Positions 18,634-28,191 of a stretch of 64,000 nt of DNA are shown one piece after another. The stretch is from NCBI RefSeq assembly GCF_017163755.1, contig NZ_JAFIWC010000027.1, forward strand, positions 1-64,000, read 5' to 3'. The first letter of the stretch is position 1. The number at the start of each line of letters is the position of its first letter. This stretch comes from Xanthomonas sp. Lineage in GTDB: Bacteria > Pseudomonadota > Gammaproteobacteria > Xanthomonadales > Xanthomonadaceae. The translations under genes were made by a program, and so were the position numbers. The notes under the pieces are model-generated. The model saw only the letters and a list, made by a program, of their open reading frames with translations. It had not been told where the DNA came from and did not search any database.

Positions 18634-19701
18634 ATGAACGTGCTGCGTACCCTTCTTTCCCTGTCCCTGGTCGCGCTGCTGGGCGCCTGTGCCGGCGCTC
18701 CCCAGCGCGCGGCCGCGCCGGCGACTCCCACACCGGTCGCCGCGGCCGCCGACCCGGCCGACGCCGGCACAGCCCCTGCGGCCACGGACGCGGAGCAGAC
18801 GCAGGCCAGCGACGCCCAGGCCGCGATGGTCCCGGCGGCGAGCGGCGATAGCGCCGCCACCGCCACCGCGCCTACCGACGGCGCGCCGTCCACCGCGGCC
18901 GAGGGCGACTACGCCGCGCTGTACGGCAGCGATCCGTACAACCCGGTGGCCGACCCGACCCTGCCGGCCGGCATCACCACGCCGCCGAGCTACGACCCGT
19001 GGGAGAAGTTCAACCGCAAGGTGCACGGCTTCAACAACGTGGTCGACCGCGCCGTGGCGCGGCCGCTGGCGCGCGCCTACGTCAACGTGGTGCCGCGCCC
19101 GGTGCGGCTGGGCGTGACCAACTTCTTCGACAACCTCAGCTCGCCGCTGACCATGGTCAACCAGCTGCTGCAGGGCCGTCCGCTGCAGGCCGGGCAGACC
19201 CTGGGCCGGTTCCTGGTCAACAGCACATTGGGCATCGCCGGCATCTTCGACCCGGCCAGCGACGCCAAGCTGCCGCGGCGCAGCGAGGACTTCGGCCAGA
19301 CCCTCGGCGCCTGGGGCTGGCGCCGTTCGCGCTACGTGGAACTGCCGCTGTTCGGCCCGCGCACGGTGCGCGACGTGTTCGGCCTGGCCGGCGACGCGCC
19401 GCTGTCGCCGCTGCGGCAGATCGAGGAAGACACGGTGCGCGTCGGCCTGCAGGGCCTGCAGCTGGTGGACACGCGCGCGCAGCTGCTGTCGCTGGACAGC
19501 CTGCGCGACGAGGCGCCGGACGAGTACCAGCTGACCCGCGACGCCTGGCTGCAGCGCCGCACCTACCAGATCGAAGGCGACCTGCGCAGCCACAAGCGCG
19601 AGGACAACGATCTGCCGGACTACCTGCGCGAGGAGGAGAACAACCCGACCGTGCCGGTGGACGCGATGCCGATCCCCGAGTGGGGCGGCGGCGGCAAGTA
19701 G
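18634..19701 (+). CDS. mlaA: Outer-membrane lipoprotein MlaA (VacJ)
   Basis: A 355-residue lipoprotein with lipobox LLGAC (Cys19) and a long Ala/Thr/Pro-rich linker to about residue 90. The MlaA domain contains YDPWEKFNRKVHGFNNVVDR, VPRPVRLGVTNFFDNLSSPL, LGRFLVNSTLGIAGIFDPAS and EDFGQTLGAWGW. It extracts phospholipid from the outer leaflet with porins and passes it to MlaC. E. coli encodes mlaA elsewhere; here it is 3 bp after mlaB, so the whole pathway is one transcript. The Asp/Glu-rich C-terminal extension is longer than in E. coli. A terminator follows. Confidence 0.95.
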   Translation: MNVLRTLLSLSLVALLGACAGAPQRAAAPATPTPVAAAADPADAGTAPAATDAEQTQASDAQAAMVPAASGDSAATATAPTDGAPSTAAEGDYAALYGSDPYNPVADPTLPAGITTPPSYDPWEKFNRKVHGFNNVVDRAVARPLARAYVNVVPRPVRLGVTNFFDNLSSPLTMVNQLLQGRPLQAGQTLGRFLVNSTLGIAGIFDPASDAKLPRRSEDFGQTLGAWGWRRSRYVELPLFGPRTVRDVFGLAGDAPLSPLRQIEEDTVRVGLQGLQLVDTRAQLLSLDSLRDEAPDEYQLTRDAWLQRRTYQIEGDLRSHKREDNDLPDYLREEENNPTVPVDAMPIPEWGGGGK

Positions 19702-19727
19702 GCGCTGCCCGTTCCGCTAGGCTCACG

Positions 19728-19752
19728 AAAACCCGGCGCAGGCCGGGTTTTT
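19728..19752 (+). terminator. Intrinsic terminator of the mla operon
   Basis: Stem aaaacccggc / gccgggtttt with a four-base loop (gcag), followed by further T residues. It lies 26 bp after the mlaA stop. The A-tract on the 5' side would also let it work in reverse for the convergent glutathione peroxidase gene. Confidence 0.9.
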
Positions 19753-19910
19753 CGTTTCCGCAGGATTCGTGTCGTGGCGCGTGCCCATGCGCGCGGCCAC
19801 GGCGCGGATGCCGGCGCGACCGCGCGCGATCCGCAGGCATGGGCTGACGCAATGCCGTTACCCCTGCGCCTGCGCACGTTCGCCGCAGCGCGCGTGCCGG
19901 CGCCGCAGGC

Positions 19911-20453
19911 CTACGCCAGCGCCGCGTCGATCGCCTGGCGCAGGCGCGCGTCGTCGGCGGCGAGGTTGGGGGCGAAGCGCCCGAGTACCTGGCCGTCGCG
20001 GCCGACCAGGAACTTCTCGAAGTTCCACAGCACGCCCGGCGCCGGGTTGGGGTCGATGCCGTAGCCGCGCAGCTCCTCGCGCATCGGGCCCTCGCCTTCG
20101 GTCTGCGGCCGTGCGGCAATCAGCGCACGGTACAGCGGATGCGTCGCCTCGCCGGTGACCGCGATCTTGGCGAACATCGGGAAGGTGACGTCGTAGGTGA
20201 GCTGGCAGAACTGCTGGATCTCGGCCTCGCTGCCCGGTTCCTGGCCCTTGAAGTCGTTGGCCGGGAAGCCGAGCACTTCCAGCCCGGCGCCGCGCTTTTC
20301 GCGGTACAGCGCCTCCAGCCCCTCGTACTGCTGGGTCAACCCGCACTTGGAGGCGACGTTGACGATCAGCAGCACCTTGCCGCGGTACGCGGCCAGCGCC
20401 GTGGGCTGGCCTTCGATGCTGGTCAGCGGGATGTCGTGGATCGACTGGCTCAT
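19911..20453 (-). CDS. Glutathione peroxidase family protein
   Basis: A 180-residue thiol peroxidase that reduces hydrogen or lipid peroxides, probably with thioredoxin or glutathione. The catalytic block NVASKCGLTQQYEGLEALY has cysteine, not selenocysteine, at the peroxidatic site. The glutamine/asparagine motifs GFPANDFKGQEPG and WNFEKFLVGRDG are intact. The ATG at 20453 begins MSQSIHDIPLTSIEGQP, the expected N-terminus with no signal peptide. It corresponds to the BtuE/GPx group. It is convergent with mlaA. Confidence 0.95.
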   Translation of the reverse strand: MSQSIHDIPLTSIEGQPTALAAYRGKVLLIVNVASKCGLTQQYEGLEALYREKRGAGLEVLGFPANDFKGQEPGSEAEIQQFCQLTYDVTFPMFAKIAVTGEATHPLYRALIAARPQTEGEGPMREELRGYGIDPNPAPGVLWNFEKFLVGRDGQVLGRFAPNLAADDARLRQAIDAALA

Positions 20454-20514
20454 GTGCGCTCGCGCAAGGAAAGGGAGCGCCAGCATAGACCGGCGGCCAG
20501 CGCCTGGCGCGCGC

Positions 20515-20898
20515 TCAGTCGATGCAGATCTGCGAGGCGCCCACGCCGCCGCGCACTTCCTGCCGGCAGCCGAAGTTCTCGCTGATGTCGCGCTGGCAGG
20601 TGCCCTGCGCCGGCGTTCCGCTGGCCACCGGCGTGGCGACCAGGCAATCGCCCTGGCACTGGTCGCTGTCGCTGCAGGCCTTGCCGGCGTCGGCGAACGG
20701 GACCACGCACCGAAGCAGGCCGCGGCGGCCGAGCGGGCGCATGCTGCCGCCCTGTGCCGCGCAACTGGCCGCGTCCGGCGCCGCGGTGGCGCTACCGCTG
20801 TCCGCTTGCGCGGCGGGCACGGCGTGCGCGCCGGGACCATTGCTGCAGGCCGCCAGCAGCAGGCAGGACAACAGGCTCATGCACGCGCGTATCGACAT
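20515..20898 (-). CDS. Small Cys-rich lipoprotein, function unknown
   Basis: A 127-residue protein with a lipoprotein signal ending LLLAAC (Cys18). The mature part contains eight cysteines in a spaced pattern (SCAAQGG, LLRCVVP, KACSDSDQCQGDCLV, GTCQRD, FGCRQEV, QICID), likely all disulphide-bonded in the periplasm. No family is recognised. CSDSDQCQGDC resembles small disulphide-rich modules of secreted proteins, which is suggestive only. An alternative start, six codons later at 20880, would still leave a complete signal peptide. Confidence 0.75.
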   Translation of the reverse strand: MSIRACMSLLSCLLLAACSNGPGAHAVPAAQADSGSATAAPDAASCAAQGGSMRPLGRRGLLRCVVPFADAGKACSDSDQCQGDCLVATPVASGTPAQGTCQRDISENFGCRQEVRGGVGASQICID

Positions 20899-20979
20899 CC
20901 GGTTTGTTCCTGGTTGGCTGGCGTAGGCGCGCAGTATCGCAAAGCCGGCGGCGCCGCAGGTGGAGCGCCATGCTGCCGC

Positions 20980-22578
20980 CTATTCCTGCCCGTCGCGCGG
21001 GGGGTCTTCGTCCAGGCCGGTGCCGGTGTCGTCGATGGGAAGGTCCAGATCGAGCAAGGGCACCGGTGGCGCGTCGGGCAGCGTCTCCACGCCGCGCAGG
21101 CTGCGCTCGATGGTGCGCGTCTTGCGGCTGGCTTCGCCCAGGCTGCGCCCGACCGTGGTGATCTGCTTCTCGGCCTTTTCGAGGATGCCGGCGAACTTGC
21201 CGAACTCGCTCTTGACCGCCGCCAGCACGCCCCACACTTCGCTGGAACGCTTCTCGATGGCCAGCGTGCGGAAGCCCATCTGCAGGCTGTTGAGCAGCGC
21301 GGTCACGGTGGTGGGGCCGGCGATGACGATGCGGTGCTCGCGCTGCAGCAGGTCGGCCAGGCCGGGCCGGCGCAGCGTCTCGGCGTACAGGCCCTCGGTG
21401 GGCAGGAACATCACCGCGAAGTCGGTGGTGTGCGGCGGGGCGATGTACTTGTCGCTGATCGACTTGGCCTGGACCCGGATCGCGCGTTCCAGCTGCGCGC
21501 CCATCAGCAGCACCTGTTCCGGGTCGCCCTGTTCCTGCGCGTCGAGCAGCCGTTCGTAGTCCTCGCGCGGGAACTTGGAATCGATCGGCAGCCACACCGG
21601 GGTGTCGTCGTGGCCGCGCCCGGGCAGGCGCACGGCGAAATCCACCGCCTCGTTGCGCTCCGGGCGCACGCGCACGCCGCGCGCGTACTGCTCCTGGGTC
21701 AGGGTCTGCTCGAGGATGTTCTCCAGCTGCACCTCGCCCCAGCCGCCGCGGTTCTTGACGTTGCTGAGCACGCGCTTGAGGTCGCCCACGCCGGTGGCCA
21801 GCTGCTGCATCTCGCCCAGCCCGCGCTGCACCTGCTCCAGCCGCTCGGACACCAGCTTGAACGAGGAATCCAGGCGCGTGGTGAGCGTGCTCTGCAGCTT
21901 CTCGTCGACGGTGGCGCGCATCAGTTCGAGCTTGGCCGAGTTGTCGGCCTGCAGGCCCTTGAGCTGCTGTTCCAGGGTCTCGCGCATCTCGCCGATGCGC
22001 TGCTCGTTGCGCTGGGTCAGCTCGTTCAGGCGCTGGACCAGCGTTTCGGTGAAGCGCTGCTGCGACTGCGCGCCTTCCAGCCGGCCCTTGCGCGCGTCCT
22101 CCACCAGCGCCTCGCGCAGCCCGTCCAGGTGCGCGTCGATGCGCGCGACCAGCTCCGCCTGCTGCTGGCCGAAGTGCAGCATGCGCGCCTCTTGCTGCTG
22201 GCCGAACGCGTCCAGCTGGCCGCGCACCTCGACCAGGCGCTGGTTGAGCAGTTCGGCCATGCGCAGCTGCGCTTGCCCGGCCTCGACCCGGCCGCGGCGC
22301 GCGTCCTCGGTCAGCGCCTCGCGCAGCAGGTCCAGGCGCTGGTCGGTGCGGGTGGACAGGTCGGCCAGGTTGCGGCCGAAGCCCTCGATGCGCGTGTCCT
22401 GCAGCCGCGCCAGGCTGTCCAGCTGCTCGCGCAGTTCGCCGCGGCCGCTGCGCTGCTCCTCGCGCAGGGCCTGCTCCAGCGGCGCGTGGCTGGAACGGCG
22501 CAGCAGCAGCGCCAGCAGCAGCGCGATGACCGCGCACAGCAGGCCGGCCAGGATCAGGAAATGGGGATCGTTTTGCAT
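20980..22578 (-). CDS. rmuC: DNA recombination protein RmuC
   Basis: A 532-residue RmuC-family protein, thought to be a nuclease-fold protein limiting inversion at short repeats. An N-terminal membrane segment (FLILAGLLCAVIALLLALLL) is followed by a long coiled coil (about 40-270, rich in Arg/Gln/Glu/Leu), then the RmuC domain with LKRVLSNVKNRGGWGEVQLE, VDFAVRLPG, WLPIDSKFPREDYERLLDAQ and FAVMFLPTEGLYAE. Length and order are normal for the family. It has its own transcription unit. Confidence 0.95.
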   Translation of the reverse strand: MQNDPHFLILAGLLCAVIALLLALLLRRSSHAPLEQALREEQRSGRGELREQLDSLARLQDTRIEGFGRNLADLSTRTDQRLDLLREALTEDARRGRVEAGQAQLRMAELLNQRLVEVRGQLDAFGQQQEARMLHFGQQQAELVARIDAHLDGLREALVEDARKGRLEGAQSQQRFTETLVQRLNELTQRNEQRIGEMRETLEQQLKGLQADNSAKLELMRATVDEKLQSTLTTRLDSSFKLVSERLEQVQRGLGEMQQLATGVGDLKRVLSNVKNRGGWGEVQLENILEQTLTQEQYARGVRVRPERNEAVDFAVRLPGRGHDDTPVWLPIDSKFPREDYERLLDAQEQGDPEQVLLMGAQLERAIRVQAKSISDKYIAPPHTTDFAVMFLPTEGLYAETLRRPGLADLLQREHRIVIAGPTTVTALLNSLQMGFRTLAIEKRSSEVWGVLAAVKSEFGKFAGILEKAEKQITTVGRSLGEASRKTRTIERSLRGVETLPDAPPVPLLDLDLPIDDTGTGLDEDPPRDGQE

Positions 22579-22787
22579 GCCGCCAGTGTAGCCGGCCGCG
22601 TCTCACGCGCTGCGTCCGCGCGCTGCGGTTGCCGCCGCCGCGCGATGGCCCCATGCGCCGCACCCCCATCCGCGCCGAAGCGGCCAGGCGGCCCTGTGCG
22701 GGGGATCGCGGCGCCCGCCTGCGCGTGCATTGCGCCGCGCGCCGCGCCCAGGCACGCTCCAGTACCTTTCCTCGGCCGCCTACGACC

Positions 22788-23411
22788 ATGCTCGTGCTGT
22801 ACGGCAAATCCTCGTCGATCAACGTGCGCAAGGTGCTGTGGCTGTGCGCGGAACTGGAGCTGGCGATCGACCAGCAGCACTACGGCGCCGGCTTCGCCGC
22901 GGTGGACACGGCGGCGTTCCGCGCGCTCAATCCCAATGCGCTGGTACCGGTGCTGCGCGACGGCGATTTCGTGCTGTGGGAATCCAACAGCATCTGCCGC
23001 TACCTGGCCGCGCGGCAGCGGCGCGCGGACCTGCTGCCGACCGCGCCGCAGGCGCGCGCGCAGGTCGAGCAGTGGATGGACTGGCAGGCGACCGAACTGA
23101 ACAACGCCTGGCGCTATGCGTTCATGGCGCTGGTCCGTGACAGCCCCGCGCATCGCGACGCCGAGGCGATCGCGCACAGCGTGGAGAACTGGCACCGGCA
23201 CATGCGGATCCTGGACGCGCAACTGCAGCGCACCGGCGCCTACGCCGCCGGCGCCGCGTTCACCGTGGCCGACATCGTGCTGGGCCTGTCCACGCAACGC
23301 TGGATGGCGACGCCGATGGCGCGGCCGTCGCTGCCGGCGGTGGCGGCCTACTACGATCGCCTGTCGACGCGCCCGGGCTTCCTTGCGCACGGTCGCAACG
23401 GCCTGCCGTAG
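22788..23411 (+). CDS. Glutathione S-transferase family protein
   Basis: A 207-residue cytosolic GST. The thioredoxin-like N-terminal domain starts MLVLYGKSSSINVRKVLWLC and includes the cis-proline block ALVPVLRDGDFVLWESNSIC with the ES pair that binds glutathione. The all-alpha C-terminal domain has FTVADIVLG, the typical N-capping motif. An ATG at 22788 gives the standard N-terminus; upstream in-frame sequence is low complexity. The substrate is unknown. Confidence 0.93.
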   Translation: MLVLYGKSSSINVRKVLWLCAELELAIDQQHYGAGFAAVDTAAFRALNPNALVPVLRDGDFVLWESNSICRYLAARQRRADLLPTAPQARAQVEQWMDWQATELNNAWRYAFMALVRDSPAHRDAEAIAHSVENWHRHMRILDAQLQRTGAYAAGAAFTVADIVLGLSTQRWMATPMARPSLPAVAAYYDRLSTRPGFLAHGRNGLP

Positions 23412-23462
23412 CCGGGGCCGGCGGCGTCTATCATGGCCGCCCGTTTCGCGCGAGCGCGTGCC

Positions 23463-24089
23463 ATGCTCTGGATGGGAATCCACGACCTGTGGACCTTCGT
23501 CGTCGCGGTGCTGCTGTTCCTGGCCCTGCCCGGTCCGGGCACCTTCGCGCTGCTGACCGCCACCGGCCGCGGCGGCGTGCGCGGCGGCTATACCGCGCTG
23601 GCCGGCCTGCTGCTCGGCGACCAGGTGCTGATGTGGCTGGCGGCGGCCGGCGTCGCCGCGCTGCTCCAGGCCAATCCGGTGCTGTTCCACGCGGTGCAGT
23701 ACCTCGGCGCCGCCTACCTGGTGTGGATCGGCATCGGCCTGCTGCGCGCGCCGCGCGGCGACGGCGCGCTCGGCCCGATCCGCATGCACCCGGGCCACTA
23801 CTTCCGCCAGGGCCTGCTGATCACCCTGCTCAACCCCAAGGCGATCGTGTTCTACATGGCGTTCTTCCCGTTGTTCATCGACCCGGCCACGCATCGCGGC
23901 CTGGCCACCTTCGCGACGATGGCCGGGTTGATCGCGCTGCTCGGCGTGGCCTACTGCTCGCTGCTGATCGGGGTCGGCCACGCGCTGGCGCGTCGCGTGC
24001 GCGAGCATCCGCGGCTGGGCCTGTGGCTGCGCCGCGGTGCCGGGGTGTTCCTGATCGGCTTCGGGGTGCGGTTGGGAACGAGCAGCTGA
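23463..24089 (+). CDS. LysE/RhtB-family amino-acid exporter
   Basis: An approximately 208-residue inner-membrane exporter with six predicted membrane segments. Family motifs are visible: LFLALPGPGTFALLTATGRG near the N-terminus, GAAYLVWIGIGLLR in segment three, and FRQGLLITLLNPKAIVFYMA, the conserved NPKA(I/A)xF block. It would export neutral or basic amino acids or related metabolites. The start could be three codons later (23472). It lies 51 bp downstream of the GST gene in the same direction. Confidence 0.9.
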   Translation: MLWMGIHDLWTFVVAVLLFLALPGPGTFALLTATGRGGVRGGYTALAGLLLGDQVLMWLAAAGVAALLQANPVLFHAVQYLGAAYLVWIGIGLLRAPRGDGALGPIRMHPGHYFRQGLLITLLNPKAIVFYMAFFPLFIDPATHRGLATFATMAGLIALLGVAYCSLLIGVGHALARRVREHPRLGLWLRRGAGVFLIGFGVRLGTSS

Positions 24090-24283
24090 AACGCATCGTC
24101 ATAGGACACACCACCGGGCCACTACGGCAGCGCCGGGTGCCCGGTCGCCGCGCAGCGGCGCAACCGCGATCGACGCGGCGCCGGCCACGATCATGGCGTA
24201 ACCCGGTCCCGGCATAGCTTTGCTGCACCGCATTGGGCGACACTCGCGGACCTGTTCCCGCTGCCGCTTCCCGCGAGGCCCGC

Positions 24284-25726
24284 ATGTCGTTCCTGTTCCG
24301 GCGCAAATCCCTCGATCTGGTCACCGTGCACGAGGCCGGGCGCCGGCTGGTGCCCACGCTGAGCTGGCCGCACCTGGTGGCGCTGGGCATCGGCGCCATC
24401 GTCGGCACCGGCATCTACACCCTGATCGGGGTCGGCGCGGACAAGGCCGGGCCCGCGGTGCTGCTGTCGTTCGCGGTGGCCGGGGCGATCTGCGCCTGCG
24501 CCGCGCTGGCCTACGCGGAGATGGCGACGATGATGCCGGCCGCCGGCAGCGCCTACACCTACAGCTACATCGCGCTGGGCGAGAGCATCGCCTGGGTGGT
24601 GGGCTGGAGCCTGATCCTGGAGTACTCGCTGGTGGTCAGCACGGTGGCGGTGGGCTGGTCGGGCTACTTCGTCGGCTTCCTGCAATGGGCCAGCGCGCAG
24701 TCGGGGATCGACATGACGCTGCCGGCCGCGCTCGCCGCCGGCCCGCACGCCGGCGGCGTGGTCAATCTGCCGGCGGTGCTGATCACCTTCGTGGTGGCCG
24801 GGATGCTGATGGCCGGCACCCGGGAAAGCGCCACCCTCAACGCGGTGCTGGTGGTGCTCAAGATCGTGGCGCTGGGCGCGTTCGTCGCCATCGCGCTGCC
24901 GGCCTTCGACGGCGACCACCTGCAGCCGTTCATGCCGTACGGATTCTCCAAGGCGCTGGGCGCCGACGGCGTGGAACGCGGGGTGATGGCGGCGGCGGCG
25001 ATCATCTTCTTCGCCTTCTACGGCTTCGATGCGATTTCCACCGCCGCCGAGGAAACCAAGAACCCCGGGCGCGACCTCTCCATCGGCATCATCGGCTCGA
25101 TGGTCGGCTGCACGCTGATCTACGTGCTGGTGGCGCTGGCCGCGGTGGGCGCGATGAGCTACACGGTGTTCGGACAAAGCCCCGAGCCGCTGGCGCTGAT
25201 CCTGCGCGAACTCGGCCACGGCAAGGCCGCCGCGATGATCGGCGTGGTCGCGGTGATCGCGCTGCCGACGGTGCTGCTGGCGTTCCTGTACGGGCAGAGC
25301 CGGATCTTCTTCGTGATGTCGCGCGACGGCCTGCTGCCGCGCGGGCTGTCCAAGGTCAGCGCGCGCACCGGCACGCCGGTGGCGACCACCCTGTTCACCG
25401 CGGTGCTGGTGGCGGCGCTGGCCGGCGTGGCGCGGCTGGACGAGATCGCCGCGCTGGCCAACGCCGGCACCCTGGCCGCGTTCATCGCGGTGGCCGCGTG
25501 CCTGCTGGTGCTGCGCGTGCGCGAGCCCGGCCGCGAGCGCAAGTTCCGCACGCCGCTGGCGTGGGTGGTCGCGCCGCTGGCGATCGGCGGCTGCCTGTAC
25601 CTGTTCTGGAGCCTGCCGCACACCACGCAGAAGTGGTTCGCGCTATGGAACGCGGTCGGCGTGGTCGCGTACCTGGCCTACGGACGGCGCCACAGCCTGC
25701 TGCGGCGCGAGCAGACGCGGCAGTGA
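24284..25726 (+). CDS. APC-family amino-acid permease
   Basis: A 480-residue transporter of the amino acid-polyamine-organocation superfamily, CAT/YfnA-like group, with about 12-14 membrane segments. The first helix has the unwound substrate motif GIGAIVGTGIYTLIG. Later blocks include FFAFYGFDAISTAAEETKNP, typical of cationic amino-acid transporters, and IFFVMSRDGLLPRG. The start at 24284 precedes the short cytosolic RRKSLDLVTVHEAGRRL. It is a distant paralogue of the permease at 34578-36140. Confidence 0.93.
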   Translation: MSFLFRRKSLDLVTVHEAGRRLVPTLSWPHLVALGIGAIVGTGIYTLIGVGADKAGPAVLLSFAVAGAICACAALAYAEMATMMPAAGSAYTYSYIALGESIAWVVGWSLILEYSLVVSTVAVGWSGYFVGFLQWASAQSGIDMTLPAALAAGPHAGGVVNLPAVLITFVVAGMLMAGTRESATLNAVLVVLKIVALGAFVAIALPAFDGDHLQPFMPYGFSKALGADGVERGVMAAAAIIFFAFYGFDAISTAAEETKNPGRDLSIGIIGSMVGCTLIYVLVALAAVGAMSYTVFGQSPEPLALILRELGHGKAAAMIGVVAVIALPTVLLAFLYGQSRIFFVMSRDGLLPRGLSKVSARTGTPVATTLFTAVLVAALAGVARLDEIAALANAGTLAAFIAVAACLLVLRVREPGRERKFRTPLAWVVAPLAIGGCLYLFWSLPHTTQKWFALWNAVGVVAYLAYGRRHSLLRREQTRQ

Positions 25727-25878
25727 CGCCACCGTTCCCAGCCGCCTGGGCGCGCCGCATCGGCACCGCCTTCGCTCGCCCGATGGCGCTGGCCGACGCG
25801 CTTGGCGAATGCGGCTGGCGCCGGGATCCGGCCGAGGGGATTGCGCAGTTCGGCAACGACCTGCGCGTCGCCGTCTAG

Positions 25879-26262
25879 CTGCCTGCTAGCGCCGCCGAGG
25901 ACCGCGCCCGTCGGCGATGGGCCCGGGCCGAACGTCGCCAGCCATCTGCCGGAGAACCTGCCGGTTGCGGCGAACGCACTACGCGAGCGCGGCGACGGTG
26001 CGACCGAACCCGCCACGTCGTCGCTTCCATCGGACGACGACCGCCATGCGCCTGACCCTGCTCGCCGCCGCACCGGTCGCGCGTTGCTGCCACCGCGACC
26101 GCTCCAGAAGGAAAGCATCAGACACCGCCGCTCTCGTTCGACCTCATCGGGTCCGACAGGCGCCGGCATGGACGCTCAGCGAGTCGTGCACGTCCTGGCG
26201 GTGCTGCTTCGCCGCCGCTGGAAAAAGCTAAGATCCGGACTTGTGCGAATTTGGAGAAGTCA
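25879..26262. other. Intergenic region before the fucosidase
   Basis: These 384 bp contain only poorly supported reading frames on both strands. The last 40 bp (aagctaagatccggacttg to aatttggagaagtca) are A+T-richer, with ggagaa as ribosome site for the gene at 26263. No operator was recognised. Confidence 0.4.
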
Positions 26263-28191
26263 ATGATCGATCGCCGCACCTTCCTTGCCACCGGTGTAGT
26301 GGCCGTCGCCGCCAGCGTTACCGCATCCGCCGCCCAGATCGCAGGCGCGCCTCGCCCTAGGGCGCCTTCGCCCTGGGGCGCGGTGCCCAGCGCGCGGCAG
26401 CTGCAATGGCACCGGCTGGAGCAATACGCATTCGTGCATTTCGCGATGAACACCTTCACGGACAAGGAATGGGGCTACGGCGACGAGGATCCGCGCAAGT
26501 TCGATCCCAGCGATTTCTCTGCCGATCAGATCGTCGCCGCGGCCAAGGCCGGCAACCTCAAGGGACTGATTTTTACCGCGAAGCACCACGACGGATTCTG
26601 CCTTTGGCCGACGCGCCTGACCGAGCATTGCATTCGCAATTCGCCCTACAAGGACGGCAAGGGCGACATCGTCGGCGAAATGGCCGCGGCGTGTCGGCGC
26701 GCCGGCCTGGCCTTCGGCCTCTACCTCTCCCCCTGGGACCGCAACCACGCCGAGTATGGCCGCCCGGCATATCTGGACTATTTCCGCAAGCAGATCGTCG
26801 AGCTATGCACGCGCTATGGCGAATTGTTCGAGTTCTGGTTCGACGGCGCCAACGGCGGCGACGGCTACTACGGCGGCGCGCGCGAAACGCGCAAGATCGA
26901 TGCGCCCAGCTACTACAACTGGCCAAGCATGATCGCCCTGGTCCACCAGCACCAGCCGATGGCCTGCACCTTCGATCCTCTTGGCGCCGATATCCGCTGG
27001 GTGGGCAACGAGGACGGCGTGGCGGGCGATCCGTGCTGGCCGACCATGCCGGATGCCCCTTATACCCAGGAAAACGGCAATGCCGGCGTGCGGGGCGCGG
27101 CGCTGTGGTGGCCGGCCGAAACCAATACCTCCATCCGCCCGGGCTGGTTCTACCATGCCGATGAAGACGGCAAGGTGCGCAGCCCGGAGAATCTGGTGCG
27201 CTACTTCGACACGTCTGTCGCGCGGGGCACCACTATGAACCTCAATCTTCCGCCCGACCGACGCGGACGCATTGCCGACCACGACGTCGCGGTGCTGAAG
27301 AGCTTTGGCGACGCGATCCGCGCCAGCTTCGCCATCGACCTGGCCAAGGGCGCCAAGGCCAGCGCCAGCGATTCCCGCGGCGTGGGTTTCGAACCGGCAC
27401 GCGTGCTCGACCGCCAGCCGGACAGCTACTGGTCCACGCCGGACGGCGTCACCACGCCGACGTTGACGCTCGAACTACCGGCGGTGCGCCGCTTCGACCT
27501 GATCCGGCTGCGCGAATACCTGCCACTCGGCGTGCGCGTAACCCGCTTCGCCGTCGAGGCCCAGGTCGATGGGCAATGGCGGCGGCTGGCTGAAGCGCAG
27601 TGCATTGGCGCACAGCGCATCTTGCGGCTCGATCGCCCGGTTGCCGCGAGCCGCGTGCGCCTGGTCGTGCTCGAGGCGCCGGCATGCCCCGCCATCAGCG
27701 AATTCGCGCTGTTCCTCGCCGTTGCGCCGGTCGCCGTCGCCCGGCCGACGGCGAGCGCGGCAGACGTGCTGTCCACCGCTGGCTGGCGGATCGTCGAGGC
27801 CAGCGCGCCTGGCGCGGAGAAGCTGCTCGACGATGACGCCGGCACGGTCTGGATCCTGCCCGCTCCCACGCCTGGCCATCCCGCGCAGGTCACGGTCGAC
27901 ATCGGCGCGTTGCGCCAGGTCGCCGGCTTCAGCCTCACGCCCTCGCGCGCGGTCATGAGCGGCTCGGCGCCGCCGAAACGCTATGTCGCAGAAAGCAGCG
28001 AGGATGGCCAACGCTGGCAGCCGGCCGGCGCCGGCGAGTTGTCCAACATCGCCTATGCGCTCTCGACCCAGCGCCTGAATTTCCCCGAGGTGCGCCAGAT
28101 CCGCTACCTGCGGCTGTCGTTCGCCGAAACGGCGGTTCCCGCCGAGCGGCTGGCGATCGCAGGGATCGGCGCCTTCTCGCGCTTGCGCTGA
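26263..28191 (+). CDS. Tat-exported GH29 alpha-L-fucosidase
   Basis: Exported glycosidase of 642 residues, predicted to release alpha-L-fucose from glycans. A Tat signal peptide begins IDRRTFLATGVVAVAAS. The GH29 barrel spans about 38-350: FVHFAMNTFTDKEWGYGDED, GLIFTAKHHDGFCLWPT, and ELFEFWFDGANGGDGYYGG, in which Asp194 is the probable nucleophile. Two discoidin-like (F5/8 C) carbohydrate-binding regions follow (about 355-480 and 510-640). The ATG at 26263 is preferred to an upstream TTG at 26251 because it sits 6 bp after ggag and starts the Tat motif. It stands alone between two empty stretches, which suggests a separately acquired gene. Fucosylated plant glycans are a plausible substrate. 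Confidence 0.92.
   Translation: MIDRRTFLATGVVAVAASVTASAAQIAGAPRPRAPSPWGAVPSARQLQWHRLEQYAFVHFAMNTFTDKEWGYGDEDPRKFDPSDFSADQIVAAAKAGNLKGLIFTAKHHDGFCLWPTRLTEHCIRNSPYKDGKGDIVGEMAAACRRAGLAFGLYLSPWDRNHAEYGRPAYLDYFRKQIVELCTRYGELFEFWFDGANGGDGYYGGARETRKIDAPSYYNWPSMIALVHQHQPMACTFDPLGADIRWVGNEDGVAGDPCWPTMPDAPYTQENGNAGVRGAALWWPAETNTSIRPGWFYHADEDGKVRSPENLVRYFDTSVARGTTMNLNLPPDRRGRIADHDVAVLKSFGDAIRASFAIDLAKGAKASASDSRGVGFEPARVLDRQPDSYWSTPDGVTTPTLTLELPAVRRFDLIRLREYLPLGVRVTRFAVEAQVDGQWRRLAEAQCIGAQRILRLDRPVAASRVRLVVLEAPACPAISEFALFLAVAPVAVARPTASAADVLSTAGWRIVEASAPGAEKLLDDDAGTVWILPAPTPGHPAQVTVDIGALRQVAGFSLTPSRAVMSGSAPPKRYVAESSEDGQRWQPAGAGELSNIAYALSTQRLNFPEVRQIRYLRLSFAETAVPAERLAIAGIGAFSRLR

Noticed and set aside
25723-25878. 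51-codon GTG-started frame overlapping the permease stop
   Set aside because: The 4-bp overlap is tempting, but there is no domain or ribosome site and the product is short; left unannotated.
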